Below are positions 16,437 through 25,603 of a stretch of 64,000 bases of DNA, piece by piece. The notes beneath the pieces were generated by a model. It was given only the letters and a program-made list of their open reading frames with translations. It did no database searches and was not told the DNA's origin. The stretch is from an uncultured Verrucomicrobiales bacterium. Its GTDB lineage: Bacteria; Verrucomicrobiota; Verrucomicrobiia; Verrucomicrobiales; Akkermansiaceae. Numbering within the stretch: position 1 is the first letter of the stretch; every line of letters begins with the position of its first letter. Made by a program: the position numbers and the translations under genes. The stretch is taken from the NCBI GenBank assembly GCA_937928545.1, contig CALGJQ010000014.1, positions 141,852-205,851 of the forward strand, read 5' to 3'.

Positions 16437-17888
16437 TTAGGGGGTGATTCCGGTCCCGGATTTTTTTACGAGTTCGGCTAGCTTTTTAAGGGTGTCTTTA
16501 TGGGCGGGGTTGGCGGCGACGTTTTCGTGTGGGTTGCCTTGGAAGTCGATGAGAGTGATGTCTTCGAGTTTTCCAGTGTGGTCCTTTTTACGCCACTCGG
16601 TGTAGCGGAAGCGGTGGGTGCGGAGGCTGGTTCCTAGGACTTTCCCTGCGCCTTTTTTGTTTTTGAAATACTGGCTGAAAGCTCCTGCTCGCCATTCTGT
16701 TGTGGGGTCTTTGAGGAGGGGCTTGAGGGAGAGGCCGTGGAGTTTTTTTGGGGTGGGGTTTCCGCTGACGTCGCAGATGGTGGGGAAGAGGTCGACGAGT
16801 TCGGTGAGGGCTTTGGTGCGCTGGCCGCCTTTGAGTTGCGGGGAGGCGATGATGAGGGGGACTTGGGCGGCGACTTCGTAGGTGGTGTGCTTACACCATT
16901 CGCCGTAGTCGCCGAGGTAGTAGCCGTGGTCGCCCCAGAGGATGATGATGGTGTTCTTGCCGAGGCCGGTTTCATCGAGTGCTTTGATGACGCGGCCGAC
17001 TTGGGCGTCCATGTAGCTGACGGAGGCGCGGTAGCCGTGGATGAGTTCACGGGTTTTGGCGTCGTCGAGGACTTTGATGTCTTTTGAGATGTCGGAGTAG
17101 TTTTTGAGTTCACCCCAGGTGGAGCGATCGTAGGGGAGGCCGTTGATGACTTTGTCGCGTGAGGGGACTTTGATTTTTTCGCGGTCGTAGAGGTCCCAAT
17201 ATTTGGCGGGGGCGTTGAAGGGGAGGTGCGGTTTGGAGAAGCCGACGGCGAGGAAGAAGGGCTTTTCATCTTTGGCGAGTTTTTGCAAACGCTCGACGGC
17301 GGCCTTGGCGACTCCACCGTCGTTGTAGATGTCATCGCTCATGTCACCACCGTTTTCGATAGAGGGGCCGTTGCTGCGGACGCCGGTTTCTTTTTGGATG
17401 CGGGTGGCTTTTTTGTGAGCCGCGATGCCGGCGGGTGAGGCGTATTGTTGGCCGAGGCCGCGGAGGGGTTTTTCGGACCAGCCTTGTGGGAAGTCGTCGT
17501 TATGGGCGTGGTAGATTTTTCCGATGGAGAGGGCGTGGTAGCCTTGGGCTTTGAAGTGTTGGGGGAGGGAGAGGGCATCGGGATTTTTTTCACGCATGGG
17601 AGTTTTGTAGTTCCAGCAGCGGGTGGTTTGGGGGCGGAGGCCGGTCATGAGGCTGGCGCGGGAGGCTCCGCAGACGGCGACTTGGCAGTAGGTGCGCTCG
17701 AAGAGGGTGCCGCGAGCGGCGAGGGCATCGATATGGGGGGAGTGGATTTCTTTGTTGCCGTAGCAGTTAAGCTCAGGGCGGAGGTCATCGACGGCGATGA
17801 AGAGGACGTTCATCCGCTGCGCGGAGAATCCTAAATTCGAAAGTATGAGAAATCCTAAACAGGGGAGGAATTTTTTGAGAGAAGTCAT
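16437..17888 (-). CDS. sulfatase, iduronate-2-sulfatase-like (S1_7-type)
   Basis: Hydrolyses sulfate esters on polysaccharides, acting outside the cytoplasm. A 483-residue protein with a signal peptide and an N-terminal metal site DD (34-35, in VLFIAVDDLRPELNCYG). The formylglycine motif is CGASRASLMTGLRP with Cys73, an A-for-P variant of CxPSR that is known in functional sulfatases. A second metal site is IILWGDHGYYLGDYGEWCKHT, typical of the iduronate-sulfatase-like subgroup. Its ATG overlaps the stop of the upstream alginate-lyase-like gene (ATGA), so the two are translationally coupled and probably act on the same sulfated, uronate-containing polymer. Activity needs a formylglycine-generating or anSME enzyme, not in this window. 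Confidence 0.93.
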   Translation of the reverse strand: MTSLKKFLPCLGFLILSNLGFSAQRMNVLFIAVDDLRPELNCYGNKEIHSPHIDALAARGTLFERTYCQVAVCGASRASLMTGLRPQTTRCWNYKTPMREKNPDALSLPQHFKAQGYHALSIGKIYHAHNDDFPQGWSEKPLRGLGQQYASPAGIAAHKKATRIQKETGVRSNGPSIENGGDMSDDIYNDGGVAKAAVERLQKLAKDEKPFFLAVGFSKPHLPFNAPAKYWDLYDREKIKVPSRDKVINGLPYDRSTWGELKNYSDISKDIKVLDDAKTRELIHGYRASVSYMDAQVGRVIKALDETGLGKNTIIILWGDHGYYLGDYGEWCKHTTYEVAAQVPLIIASPQLKGGQRTKALTELVDLFPTICDVSGNPTPKKLHGLSLKPLLKDPTTEWRAGAFSQYFKNKKGAGKVLGTSLRTHRFRYTEWRKKDHTGKLEDITLIDFQGNPHENVAANPAHKDTLKKLAELVKKSGTGITP

Positions 17889-19009
17889 TTTTTTGAAGGT
17901 TGTGGGTGTGGCTGCTGGTAGAACATGAGGGTAGTCCAGGGGACGAAGCAGTGGCGGCGAGATTCGGGGCGATTTTTTTCGGCGGCTTTTTGGGTGAAGG
18001 GGGCGTCGAGACCTTGGCGGAAGTGGTAGTGGTTGAAGACTTTCTCGTAGATGTTGTGGAGGCGACGAGCTTTACTGGAGAGGGATTTGTAGTGGTAGCG
18101 GCCCTCGAAGCTGCGGTAGGGCTCGTAGGGGACCTCGTAGCCGAGGTTGTATTTGGCAGTGTATTCGAAGCCTTTGAGGAGGCGGTTGTCGAGGGCGCTG
18201 TAGAAATCGACTCCTTGGATCCAAGCGGTCTCGGCGGTGTTGGCGAGGAATTCGAGGCCCATTTGGGCGTGGGCTTGGTCGCGGCCGCTTTCTTGGCATT
18301 GGCCGCTTTCTTTGAAATACATTCCGATAGCTCCGTTTCCTTGTCCTTTGAGGAAGTAGTTTTTGGCGCGGTCGAAGATGGTTTGGTCGTCAAGGAAGAC
18401 GCCGATGGAGATCATGGTTTGGAGCATGGCGGCATCCCAGTTGCCATTGGCGGTGGGGTGAAAGGGTTTGATGATGGGATACCAAACGTTGCGAAGCATT
18501 ATTTCGAATTGCTCTTGTTGATCCTGAGTCCAGCCCTTCCATCCTCCTTGGTAGTGGCGGAGAAGTTCAGCGGCGATGATATAGGGTTGCCCGCTCATTC
18601 CGACCAGAAGGCGGGCGTCGTGATCGGTGACGGCCTTCAGAGTGCTCGACCAAGCGTTGAGAATTTCGGCTGACTTTTTGGCGGAGGCTTCTTCGCCAGC
18701 GAGGACCCAGCGAAGGGCGTGGGTGTAGGAGGCGCGGCCATCATCGGTGAATTCGGAGGAGCCGACGTCAGGGTCGTTGTAAGGGCCGCGTTCGACTTTC
18801 GGAAAGGCTTTTGGTTTCCATTGAGGGCTGGCGTAGCGGGAGTCTTTGAGTTCCTTCCACGCTTTTAGCCAAGGTTCTTCTTTGGCAATGAGTTTTGCTT
18901 TAACGAAGTCGATGCCTTCTTGGCTGTGGATGACGCCGGGGTGAACAAAGTCGGCTTTTACCTGGGTGAAGAGGTAGGTGAGGAGGAGTGCGCGTAAAAA
19001 AAGAGCCAT
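17885..19009 (-). CDS. alginate lyase family protein (PL5-like)
   Basis: A 374-residue secreted protein of the alginate lyase superfamily ((alpha/alpha) barrel), cleaving uronate polymers by beta-elimination. Signal peptide MALFLRALLLTYLFTQVKA. Family text includes HPGVIHSQEGIDFVKAKL at the N-terminus, TANGNWDAAMLQTMISIGVF, GQCQESGRDQAHAQMGLEFL and VPYEPYRSFEGRYHY, where the conserved N, H, R and Y of the catalytic groove should lie. It is first in a two-gene operon with the sulfatase. Exact substrate (alginate, ulvan-like or another uronan) is not deducible. Confidence 0.87.
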   Translation of the reverse strand: MALFLRALLLTYLFTQVKADFVHPGVIHSQEGIDFVKAKLIAKEEPWLKAWKELKDSRYASPQWKPKAFPKVERGPYNDPDVGSSEFTDDGRASYTHALRWVLAGEEASAKKSAEILNAWSSTLKAVTDHDARLLVGMSGQPYIIAAELLRHYQGGWKGWTQDQQEQFEIMLRNVWYPIIKPFHPTANGNWDAAMLQTMISIGVFLDDQTIFDRAKNYFLKGQGNGAIGMYFKESGQCQESGRDQAHAQMGLEFLANTAETAWIQGVDFYSALDNRLLKGFEYTAKYNLGYEVPYEPYRSFEGRYHYKSLSSKARRLHNIYEKVFNHYHFRQGLDAPFTQKAAEKNRPESRRHCFVPWTTLMFYQQPHPQPSKK

Positions 19010-19155
19010 TGCTGGCTCTCTTTTACGGGGAGAGAGGGCTCTAACTTTCGGGTTTACTTGATGGTGAATCCGAAGCGTCCTTGTGGTGGTCTCGGTCTGA
19101 GAGGATTTTTTTCTTTAGTAGGCTGCGAAGAATCCATTAGAACTTTGGCAATCTT

Positions 19156-20772
19156 ATGATCCGTATTTTCCTCATTCTCTTCTCAATGATTCTTAGTTCA
19201 CTTGGGCATGGTCATCACCATAAGGCGCGTACTTGGACTTCTAAGGAGGGGATTCAGCTCACTGCGATTCTGGCGGAGATCGGGGAAGAGCAGGTTGTTC
19301 TTAAGGACCGGAATGGGAAGGAATATCGATTTTCGCCCGCTGATCTCATTGAGGCGGATCAAGAATTTGTGGAGAAATGTCGGAAGGAACTCGAGGAGTT
19401 GGAGAAAAGTTTTCAGGCTCCAGGAAAGCGTAAGTTGCCGGAAGAATTGCCACTTCGTCTCTGCCGTTTGGCGATCGATATCAGTTCTACGTGTTTAAAT
19501 ACGACCTTCGATGGCTCCGAGAAGAAGGCGCGGGCTGCGGCTGATCGTATCCTGGCGGAGTTGAATCGGGTGTGGATCCCGGAGGTGGGGATTCAGTATG
19601 AGATCGGGAATCTGGAAATCCGGACGGACAAGGAAACGGATCCTTATCTGGAGACGCGGGAGCCTGGGGCATTGATGGGAATTTCTCGTCGCGTGAACAA
19701 GAAGCATGATTGTGATGTGATCATTGCTCTGTGTGCGAATGCCGCTCATGGCGGTGGTCTCGGGGGAGGTCGAGCGGTGTGGATTGCTTGGGGAGGGGAT
19801 GCATGGGATCTCCTTCATCATGAATGTTCTCACGCTTTTGGAACAGGTCATGGGCATGGATGGCCTTTGGAACATGGGACGATGAATATTGCGTCGCAAG
19901 GGTCGCGCTATCCCCGTGAGCGACGTCATAAGCTGAACTACAAGGAGGTTGAGATCATTCGCGAGAACTCCAAGAATCTTGAGGAGATTTCCTACCCGGA
20001 AGAGAATGTGAAACCCTATGCGAGGCTCGATAAATTTGAAATTCCACCTCTTAAGCAAACTTCAGGTCTGAAGGCGAATACCACTTATGATCTCTTTCTT
20101 GATCCTCTGGCCAATGACTATGATCTCAATCGCGATCAAATCTCTCTGACTGAGGTTGATAAGAAATCCCAGCGAGGGGCGAAGGTTTCTATTTTGAAAG
20201 ATAACCGTGTGAGGTATCGGCTTGAGAATCCTTTTAGCCAGTATCTCGATTATGATTTTTTTCATTACACCATTTCTGATGACAAGGGGCTGGAAAGTAA
20301 GGGGGCGGTGTTGCTGAAATTTCCAAAGAGTACGCTGTTGGTGGAGAATGGCGACTTTGCAAAGGGGAAGCGGCGGTGGAAGTTTTCGGATGCGGAGATC
20401 GTGGAAAACGGCGAGGCTCCGACGAGTATTAAAGTGGACCAGCGAGCTCTTTTGCAGCCGGGGGGAAGCATCATGCAGGAGGTCGAGCTGAGCGATGGTC
20501 TTTCGGAGAAGTATGTTCTTGAGGCGGTGGTGTATTGTGGCCCTGAGCGTAACGAGAAGGGGCAGGTGGTGAGTCCTGAGTCTGATCCGAAACTTACGAT
20601 TGGTTTGTTCAGTGACCGACAGGAGATGAAGCGTCGGGTGACTGAGAAGGATACGACGTTCTCAATGCCGTTCCGGCTTCAGCGTTCTTCTGATACCTTC
20701 GAGTTACGCATTACGAATGATGGGAAAGTCCCGGTGAGGGTCGGACACATTGTTCTTTTGCCCGTTGATTGA
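19156..20772 (+). CDS. secreted metzincin-like metallopeptidase with N-terminal SHD1 domain
   Basis: A 538-residue protein: signal peptide, then an SHD1-type domain (residues ~24-75: RTWTSKEGIQLTAILAEIG … VVLKDRNGKEYRFSPADL). A coiled segment follows, and then a catalytic domain with HECSHAFGTGH, which matches HExxHxxGxxH exactly (H222, E223, H226, G229, H232). A GTMN sequence with Met243 could be the Met-turn. Beta-rich C-terminal domains (about 290-390 and 395-538) look cadherin-like and carbohydrate-binding-like. SHD1-fused proteases are common in this superphylum; substrate unknown. It ends 4 bp from the convergent glycoside hydrolase gene. Confidence 0.85.
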   Translation: MIRIFLILFSMILSSLGHGHHHKARTWTSKEGIQLTAILAEIGEEQVVLKDRNGKEYRFSPADLIEADQEFVEKCRKELEELEKSFQAPGKRKLPEELPLRLCRLAIDISSTCLNTTFDGSEKKARAAADRILAELNRVWIPEVGIQYEIGNLEIRTDKETDPYLETREPGALMGISRRVNKKHDCDVIIALCANAAHGGGLGGGRAVWIAWGGDAWDLLHHECSHAFGTGHGHGWPLEHGTMNIASQGSRYPRERRHKLNYKEVEIIRENSKNLEEISYPEENVKPYARLDKFEIPPLKQTSGLKANTTYDLFLDPLANDYDLNRDQISLTEVDKKSQRGAKVSILKDNRVRYRLENPFSQYLDYDFFHYTISDDKGLESKGAVLLKFPKSTLLVENGDFAKGKRRWKFSDAEIVENGEAPTSIKVDQRALLQPGGSIMQEVELSDGLSEKYVLEAVVYCGPERNEKGQVVSPESDPKLTIGLFSDRQEMKRRVTEKDTTFSMPFRLQRSSDTFELRITNDGKVPVRVGHIVLLPVD

Positions 20773-20776
20773 GGGA

Positions 20777-22552
20777 TCACTTGATCGTGATTTCGTCGAG
20801 GTAGAAGGCGAGGGGTTTGCCGTTTGCGCTGGTGGTGAAGTAGAGGGCGGATTTGATTCGAGTGAGATTTTTTTCGGTGAGGTCGATCTCGAATTGCTGC
20901 CACTCGGTGGTGAGGGTGAGTTCTTTTTTGCCGGTGAAGGTGTCGTGGTAAACTTTGGGCGGGGCGATGTTGCCGATGCCGAGGGTGACTTTTTCGCCGC
21001 CTTCATTTCCGCGGGCCCAGAAGGTGAGTTTGGTGGCTCCGGTGAGGTCGAAGCCGCCGGGTGCGTCTCCCCAGTCGCCGGCGGGGTGTTGCCAGACGAC
21101 GCCGGCCCATCCGGAGTCGCTGGCGAAGGTGACTTTGGTGCATTCTTTTCCGACCTTGGGGTTTTCGGTGGAGTCTTCGTCCATTTTGAGTTTTTCGGTG
21201 TTGCCCATCCATCCGCTGGCGGTCCAGGGGCCGTTGGTGGCGGCTCCGGTGATGACGACGGGGGTGGCGAGTTCTTCGGCGGGGACAGGTCTATGCTCGC
21301 CTTTAATTTTGATGGAGATGTTGCCCGTGGCAGCGCCGCCTTGGCCATCGCGGATGAAGGCGTAGATGCGGTAGGTGCCTCCGCTTTTTGGGAGTTTGAT
21401 ATTGGCGGTTTCGTTGCTGGAGTCAGGGAGGATGGCTTCGGGGAATTGGGGTGGCGCGGCGCGATGGTCTCCGCCTTCGGCGACTTCTTTCCAGTCCTCG
21501 GTGAGGATCCACTGAACTTTTAGCGGGTCATTTTCGGGGTCGCTGACTTTGAGGTTTACTTTGATGGTAGCACCGGGGTCGAGTTCTTCATTGGGCTGGA
21601 CGAGGGTGATGGACTCGATGACGGGGCAGAAGTTTTCGGGGTCGTTACCGGTCCAGAGTTTGGTGAGGACATCGACGGCGGCGGTTTTTTCTCCGGTGGA
21701 GAGAAGCATGCCGAACCAGGTGGCGGAGGCTTCCTGCTTGGTTCCCCACATGAAGGCGAAGCTGCCGAGGCAGAGGGGATCGGCTGCGAAGGCTTCATAG
21801 GATTTTTTGTAGTCGGAAGCTTTTGCGGTGCTGGTGGCTTCGTCTGGCATGCCCCATTTGTTGGCGGGACGTTCCCAGGTGCCGGCGGGGCCGAACTCGG
21901 TGATGAGGTAGGGTTTGATCCCCCCTCCTGCTTTGTAGCGTTCAGGAATGGAGGGGCCGCCGCCGTAGGAGTTGATGCCGTGAATATCGATGGAGGGGCA
22001 GAAGCGGTTGAGGCCTTCGATTTGTTTTTTACCGATCTCGGCGGTGACGGTCATGATGGGGTGTTCGGGGTCGAGCTGTTTGACGGTGCGAGCGAGGTAT
22101 TCGATCTGGGTGTAGATTGCGGGGTTTGAGGATTCCTTGAAGCCTTCCATTTCATTGCCGAGGGCCCAGAGGAGGAGGGCGGGATGGTCTTTGTATTTTT
22201 TGACGGCGGCGAAGAGGTTTTCGGCTTGGGTGATGTTGGAATCCCAGTCGGTGTATGAGAAGCCGTGGCGCTCGTGGCCGAGCCAGAATCCGAGAGCGAC
22301 TTTGAGGCCCTTGGCATGGGCGTCGTCGAGGATGGCTTGGGTGTTGTCATCGATGCCCCAGGTGCGGATGGCGTTGCCGCCTTGTTTTTTGAGAAGTTCA
22401 AGGCTACCTTCACCGCCGACTCCGTGGACTTTGTAGGGCTGTCCATCGACGAGCAAGGTGGCTTTGCGGCCTTCTTGCTGAAGGGTGACCTTCCCAGCGA
22501 AAACGGGACCGGAGAGAAGGAAGGCGAGTGTGAGGAGGAGAATGGTTTTCAT
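20777..22552 (-). CDS. secreted glycoside hydrolase (GH2/GH5-like TIM barrel) with C-terminal carbohydrate-binding module
   Basis: From the ATG at 22552 (a clean signal peptide MKTILLLTLAFLLSGPVFA), 591 residues. A GH-A clan TIM barrel occupies ~20-320: acid/base E134 in LLLWALGNEMEGF and nucleophile E219 in PYLITEFGPAG. Middle beta domains (~330-420, PEND/PKSGGTYRIYAFIRDGQGG) and a C-terminal jelly-roll CBM (~430-591; FDLTGATKLTFWARGNEGGE, TEWQQFEIDLTEKNLTRI) follow. It should act on extracellular beta-linked glycans; the precise specificity is unclear. A longer frame to 22585 is possible but spoils the signal peptide. Confidence 0.87.
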   Translation of the reverse strand: MKTILLLTLAFLLSGPVFAGKVTLQQEGRKATLLVDGQPYKVHGVGGEGSLELLKKQGGNAIRTWGIDDNTQAILDDAHAKGLKVALGFWLGHERHGFSYTDWDSNITQAENLFAAVKKYKDHPALLLWALGNEMEGFKESSNPAIYTQIEYLARTVKQLDPEHPIMTVTAEIGKKQIEGLNRFCPSIDIHGINSYGGGPSIPERYKAGGGIKPYLITEFGPAGTWERPANKWGMPDEATSTAKASDYKKSYEAFAADPLCLGSFAFMWGTKQEASATWFGMLLSTGEKTAAVDVLTKLWTGNDPENFCPVIESITLVQPNEELDPGATIKVNLKVSDPENDPLKVQWILTEDWKEVAEGGDHRAAPPQFPEAILPDSSNETANIKLPKSGGTYRIYAFIRDGQGGAATGNISIKIKGEHRPVPAEELATPVVITGAATNGPWTASGWMGNTEKLKMDEDSTENPKVGKECTKVTFASDSGWAGVVWQHPAGDWGDAPGGFDLTGATKLTFWARGNEGGEKVTLGIGNIAPPKVYHDTFTGKKELTLTTEWQQFEIDLTEKNLTRIKSALYFTTSANGKPLAFYLDEITIK

Positions 22553-22952
22553 GAGATCGGCTAGGTGGTGTGCATTAAATTGCACGTAAGGATCGGGGAG
22601 TCAATCGATTGTGTGGTCCTGTTTTGAGATTGTTTAAAATAGAGGGAAGCTTTGATTGGGGCAGACTTAGAAGAAAGGCTCCTTTTCTCGTGAAAACTTA
22701 CAACCACTTTTTAGGATGTTTTTGAGATTTCAAGCAATCGCGTCTCGGTTGATTCGAGTTATTTTTTTCGGCTTTTAGCCATTGCTGATGACTTTAGCTT
22801 GATCGGGTTGCGGGACTGTTTTTTCGCGTGGATTTTACCGGATCGTTTTTCTGACGAACGGAACGCGAGAGTGACTCTAAGGTCTCCGAGATAACTATTG
22901 ATGGCATGGCATCTTTTATCGTGTTTTATTAGAGCCAACTCCCCCCTAATTC
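22553..22952. other. divergent intergenic region (no gene seen)
   Basis: About 400 bp separates the divergent glycoside hydrolase and LpxR-like genes. No supported coding frame, RNA gene or clear promoter was found. The stretch is AT-richer than its neighbours, as expected for a two-way promoter region. Confidence 0.5.
22570..22585. promoter_or_regulatory. candidate operator: gtgca-N6-tgcac inverted repeat
   Basis: A 5-bp inverted repeat with a 6-bp AT-rich spacer (gtgcattaaattgcac) lies 18 bp upstream of the glycoside hydrolase start. Size and position would suit a dimeric repressor, but arms this short can arise by chance. Confidence 0.25.
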
Positions 22953-24026
22953 ATGTTCTTGAAAACAATCTCTCTCTCAACAGCCTCTCTTCTTTCGCTC
23001 CTGTGTTTTGGCTCAGCGCACGCAGAAGATAAGAGGAGCTTAAGGCTAACTTGGGAAAACGACACCTATCTCAACAGCCTCTTCAATGGCCGCTATACGG
23101 ATCGACATTACACGCAAGGACTCTGGTTCGACTATATGCACCGTGATGATCTCGCCAATGAGCACTCAAAGGGCGGCTTTCTCTATGCCTCTACCATCAT
23201 GAGATCCATTTGGAATTTTGGGATGGAGATTGAGAGAACACGAGGCGGCTTTTCCTTTGGGCAAACTTTTTCCACTCCTGAAAATATCGGGGATGCGAAT
23301 TTTTACTCGGGGGTGGGCACTTCTTTCGACGCTCACCTTCTGCAAGAGGATGACCGGCCCTATGCGGGATACGCCTTTCTTGAACCGAAATGGGAGAGGC
23401 GAGGTCGCTCTGGTCTATTTTCTTTGCGTTCTGTTCCGACCAAAGACCGCTTCAGTATTGCCCTTGGTATTGTCGGACCTTCGGCAGGAGCCGAAGCGGT
23501 CCAAACCAAATGGCATGATTTTTTTGAAAATGGTTTAGAGCCTGTCGGGTGGCGTCATCAGTTGAGCGACGAATTCATTTTTAATCTGCACGCCGACCGC
23601 ACCTGGCTTTTCACGACAGACACAAACACGGGCGGACCGCAGATCGATTTCATGCCTACGCTTGGAATTGATCTAGGGAATCTTTCGACCCGACTCACCG
23701 CACGAGCGGAGCTAAGGTTTGGAATCGGTGATATCCATGACTTTTCACTGCCATCCTTAGAGAGCTCAGATAGCGATTACGGAATTTTTGCTTTTGCCTC
23801 GGTGGAGGGCTGGGCAGTCGGCCATAACATTTTTCTCGATGGGAATACCTTCAGTAACAGTCATAGCGTTTCGAAAGAAAACTGGGTGGGAGAGGTGAGC
23901 CTCGGTGTCGGATTGAAACTCGCGCAACTTGAAGCTCAGATGGCTTGGGTCCGGAGATCTGTGGAGTTCAATTTGCAAGACGTTCCAAATTCTTACCTCT
24001 CGGCTGAGGTGACTTGGAAGTTCTGA
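22953..24026 (+). CDS. LpxR-like outer-membrane lipid A deacylase
   Basis: A 357-residue outer-membrane barrel of the LpxR/DUF2219 family, which removes the 3'-acyloxyacyl chain of lipid A at the outer leaflet in known members. Signal peptide MFLKTISLSTASLLSLLCFGSAHA. Family signatures: LTWENDTYLN (the END box), RYTDRHYTQGLWFDY, a serine-containing FSFGQTFSTPEN, EDDRPYAGYAFLEP, then GWRHQLSDEFI and a terminal VTWKF barrel end. Presence of an intact END and DRPYAGY suggests a working enzyme. It is monocistronic and divergent from the glycoside hydrolase. Confidence 0.88.
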   Translation: MFLKTISLSTASLLSLLCFGSAHAEDKRSLRLTWENDTYLNSLFNGRYTDRHYTQGLWFDYMHRDDLANEHSKGGFLYASTIMRSIWNFGMEIERTRGGFSFGQTFSTPENIGDANFYSGVGTSFDAHLLQEDDRPYAGYAFLEPKWERRGRSGLFSLRSVPTKDRFSIALGIVGPSAGAEAVQTKWHDFFENGLEPVGWRHQLSDEFIFNLHADRTWLFTTDTNTGGPQIDFMPTLGIDLGNLSTRLTARAELRFGIGDIHDFSLPSLESSDSDYGIFAFASVEGWAVGHNIFLDGNTFSNSHSVSKENWVGEVSLGVGLKLAQLEAQMAWVRRSVEFNLQDVPNSYLSAEVTWKF

Positions 24027-24085
24027 TTTCTCTAGGGGGCTATTTGCATGTTGCTCCTGCGGAGCTTTTGAAAGGGTTTCGTGGT

Positions 24086-24361
24086 TTACAGTAAAGTGAC
24101 TTTAACGCGGAAGAAGCGCTTTGGAACTGAGGTGGGGAAATTGGCGTTGGTGGCGGAGCCGGCTTCTTCGAAGACGAGGTAGACATCGTAGGTTCCGGCG
24201 GTGTTGGTGAGGCTGGCTTCGATGGTTTCCCAGTCTTGCCAGTCGGTTGTTTCTGGGACGTTGATTGTGTCGACGAGGGTTCCGGTGGGGCTGCCGAGGC
24301 GAACTTGGATTTGTAATTGAGGGGTGCCGGGCTCGAAGTGATGAGGAACAGACTCGGGTTC
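24086..24361 (-). pseudogene. C-terminal remnant of a CBM6-like carbohydrate-binding protein
   Basis: The minus strand reads FEPGTPQLQIQVRLGSPTG, LVDTINVPETTDWQDWETI, NTAGTYDVYLVFEEAG and ends FFRVKVTLL-stop (stop at 24086-24088). This matches the second half of a CBM6 module fused to the short FFRVKV end seen in Verrucomicrobial secreted proteins. Upstream the frame meets TAA at 24362-24364 with no start codon, so the N-terminal part and any catalytic domain are missing. The lost part is not found nearby. Confidence 0.72.
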
Positions 24362-24372
24362 TTAGAAGTGAA

Positions 24373-24681
24373 TTGGATGACGCTGTTAGTGTTGAAGACT
24401 TTCGAGCGGCGATAGATCGCCTAAGATTTCGAGCAGATAAGACGGAGGAAAATCTCCGTCACGATATTTTGCGTGTCTCTCGAGTTTTTGAGGGCTGGGC
24501 TTTTGAAAATCCGATTAAGGTACGACGTCTACTAGATGAAGTTCTGGATCGTCGACAGAACGATCCTGCTACGCGACCACCTTTTCTCGATGGAGTTGAC
24601 CCGCCGGAGGAATTTGGGGCCTATCTTGAAAGTCGGCCTAATTTGCCCCGTGCCCTTTATGATTTTGGGCGGTCGTTTTAG
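24373..24681 (+). CDS. hypothetical protein or gene fragment, start uncertain
   Basis: The open frame from about 24340 to 24681 reads as natural charged, helical protein (VEDFRAAIDRLRFRADKTEE, FENPIKVRRLLDEVLDRR, FGAYLESRPNLPRALYDFG). No ATG fits: the only in-frame ATG (24265) lies inside the opposite-strand CBM6 remnant. A TTG at 24373 is a possible start. It may be the C-terminal fragment of a larger gene that lost its 5' end in the rearrangement that also truncated the CBM6 gene. No family recognised. Confidence 0.35.
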   Translation: MDDAVSVEDFRAAIDRLRFRADKTEENLRHDILRVSRVFEGWAFENPIKVRRLLDEVLDRRQNDPATRPPFLDGVDPPEEFGAYLESRPNLPRALYDFGRSF

Positions 24682-24696
24682 GCCCTTTGAGAAAGG

Positions 24697-24942
24697 CTAA
24701 GCTTCTTTTTCTTTCTCGGCCTTTTCGGCTTCCTCTTCTTTGAGGAGGGTTTCGAACTCTTGCTCTTCGGGAGTGAGGGCGTCCCAGCGGGCTTTTTCGG
24801 TAGCTTCTTCTTCAGCGATTCGGGCGGCTTCGGCGTCAGCAGCTCTCTTTTCTTCGCGAGCAGCTTCGCGGGCCATGCGTTTTTCGAGCTTTTTCTGTTC
24901 ACGCTCGCGGCGCTTGTGATCTTTGCTTGGTGTAAATGCCAT
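24697..24942 (-). CDS. small charged coiled-coil protein
   Basis: An 81-residue, Ala/Glu/Lys/Arg-rich protein predicted to be one long helix (REREQKKLEKRMAREAAREE, WDALTPEEQEFETLLKEEE). The N-terminus MAFTPSKDHKRRERE is basic, the C-terminus acidic. ATG at 24942; it faces the preceding plus-strand frame. Function unknown; the sequence resembles small helical proteins annotated as hypothetical in this phylum. Confidence 0.6.
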   Translation of the reverse strand: MAFTPSKDHKRREREQKKLEKRMAREAAREEKRAADAEAARIAEEEATEKARWDALTPEEQEFETLLKEEEAEKAEKEKEA

Positions 24943-25129
24943 GGGTCAGTCCTTTCTCTGATGGGTTGAACGGGTGGGCGATTGTCTCGCTCTCAACGTG
25001 GGAAGGGTGTGGCCATACAATGCGAAGGGGATCTGAGCCAATAGAAATATTTTGTAAATTTCACTTTGATCCCAATTTTCGAAAATCTTCGCGTGGTCAA
25101 GTTGGCTGATTTGCGTCATTTTCGGTACC

Positions 25130-25603
25130 GTGAACAAAAAATATCTACTTTGGGCTATTCTTTATGGCTCGATGATGGGGTTCGTGATGTTCCGGGCAAT
25201 CGAGCCTCGTGAAGAGAGTTTTGTTTTGAGTCCTGATTCAGAGGGGCAGTATTCGAGAGTCATTGATGAGGATGATTTTCGGGTGGAGATTGCGGATTTT
25301 GGAAACGGGCGGCTGGACGTCTCGTTTGAACCGGCGACCGGATTTGGTCACTATCTGATTTGGCTGGTCGTTGCCTTTCTCGTGGGGGCGCAACATTACC
25401 GAAGCCTAAAGCAGCCGACGGTGGAGGTTGAAGTGGAAGATGAAGGCTTCGCTCTAAAGTCGAATGAGCCTCGGAACGAGGATCCGCTGTATGAGAATTT
25501 TTTGCAGGAGGATGTAAATCGGCGACTTTTTCCAAGACCTCTGATGGAAGATGAATTTGAGGCGTGGCAGACAAATCGTGGCGGGTCTGAAGATTCGGAA
25601 TGA
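25130..25603 (+). CDS. small membrane protein of unknown function
   Basis: A 157-residue protein starting at GTG 25130. An N-terminal helix (YLLWAILYGSMMGFVMF), a ~60-residue extracytoplasmic segment, a second helix (YLIWLVVAFLVGAQHY) and an acidic cytoplasmic tail (YENFLQEDVNRRLFPRPLM) are visible. No family recognised. Single gene, flanked by gaps. Confidence 0.65.
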   Translation: MNKKYLLWAILYGSMMGFVMFRAIEPREESFVLSPDSEGQYSRVIDEDDFRVEIADFGNGRLDVSFEPATGFGHYLIWLVVAFLVGAQHYRSLKQPTVEVEVEDEGFALKSNEPRNEDPLYENFLQEDVNRRLFPRPLMEDEFEAWQTNRGGSEDSE

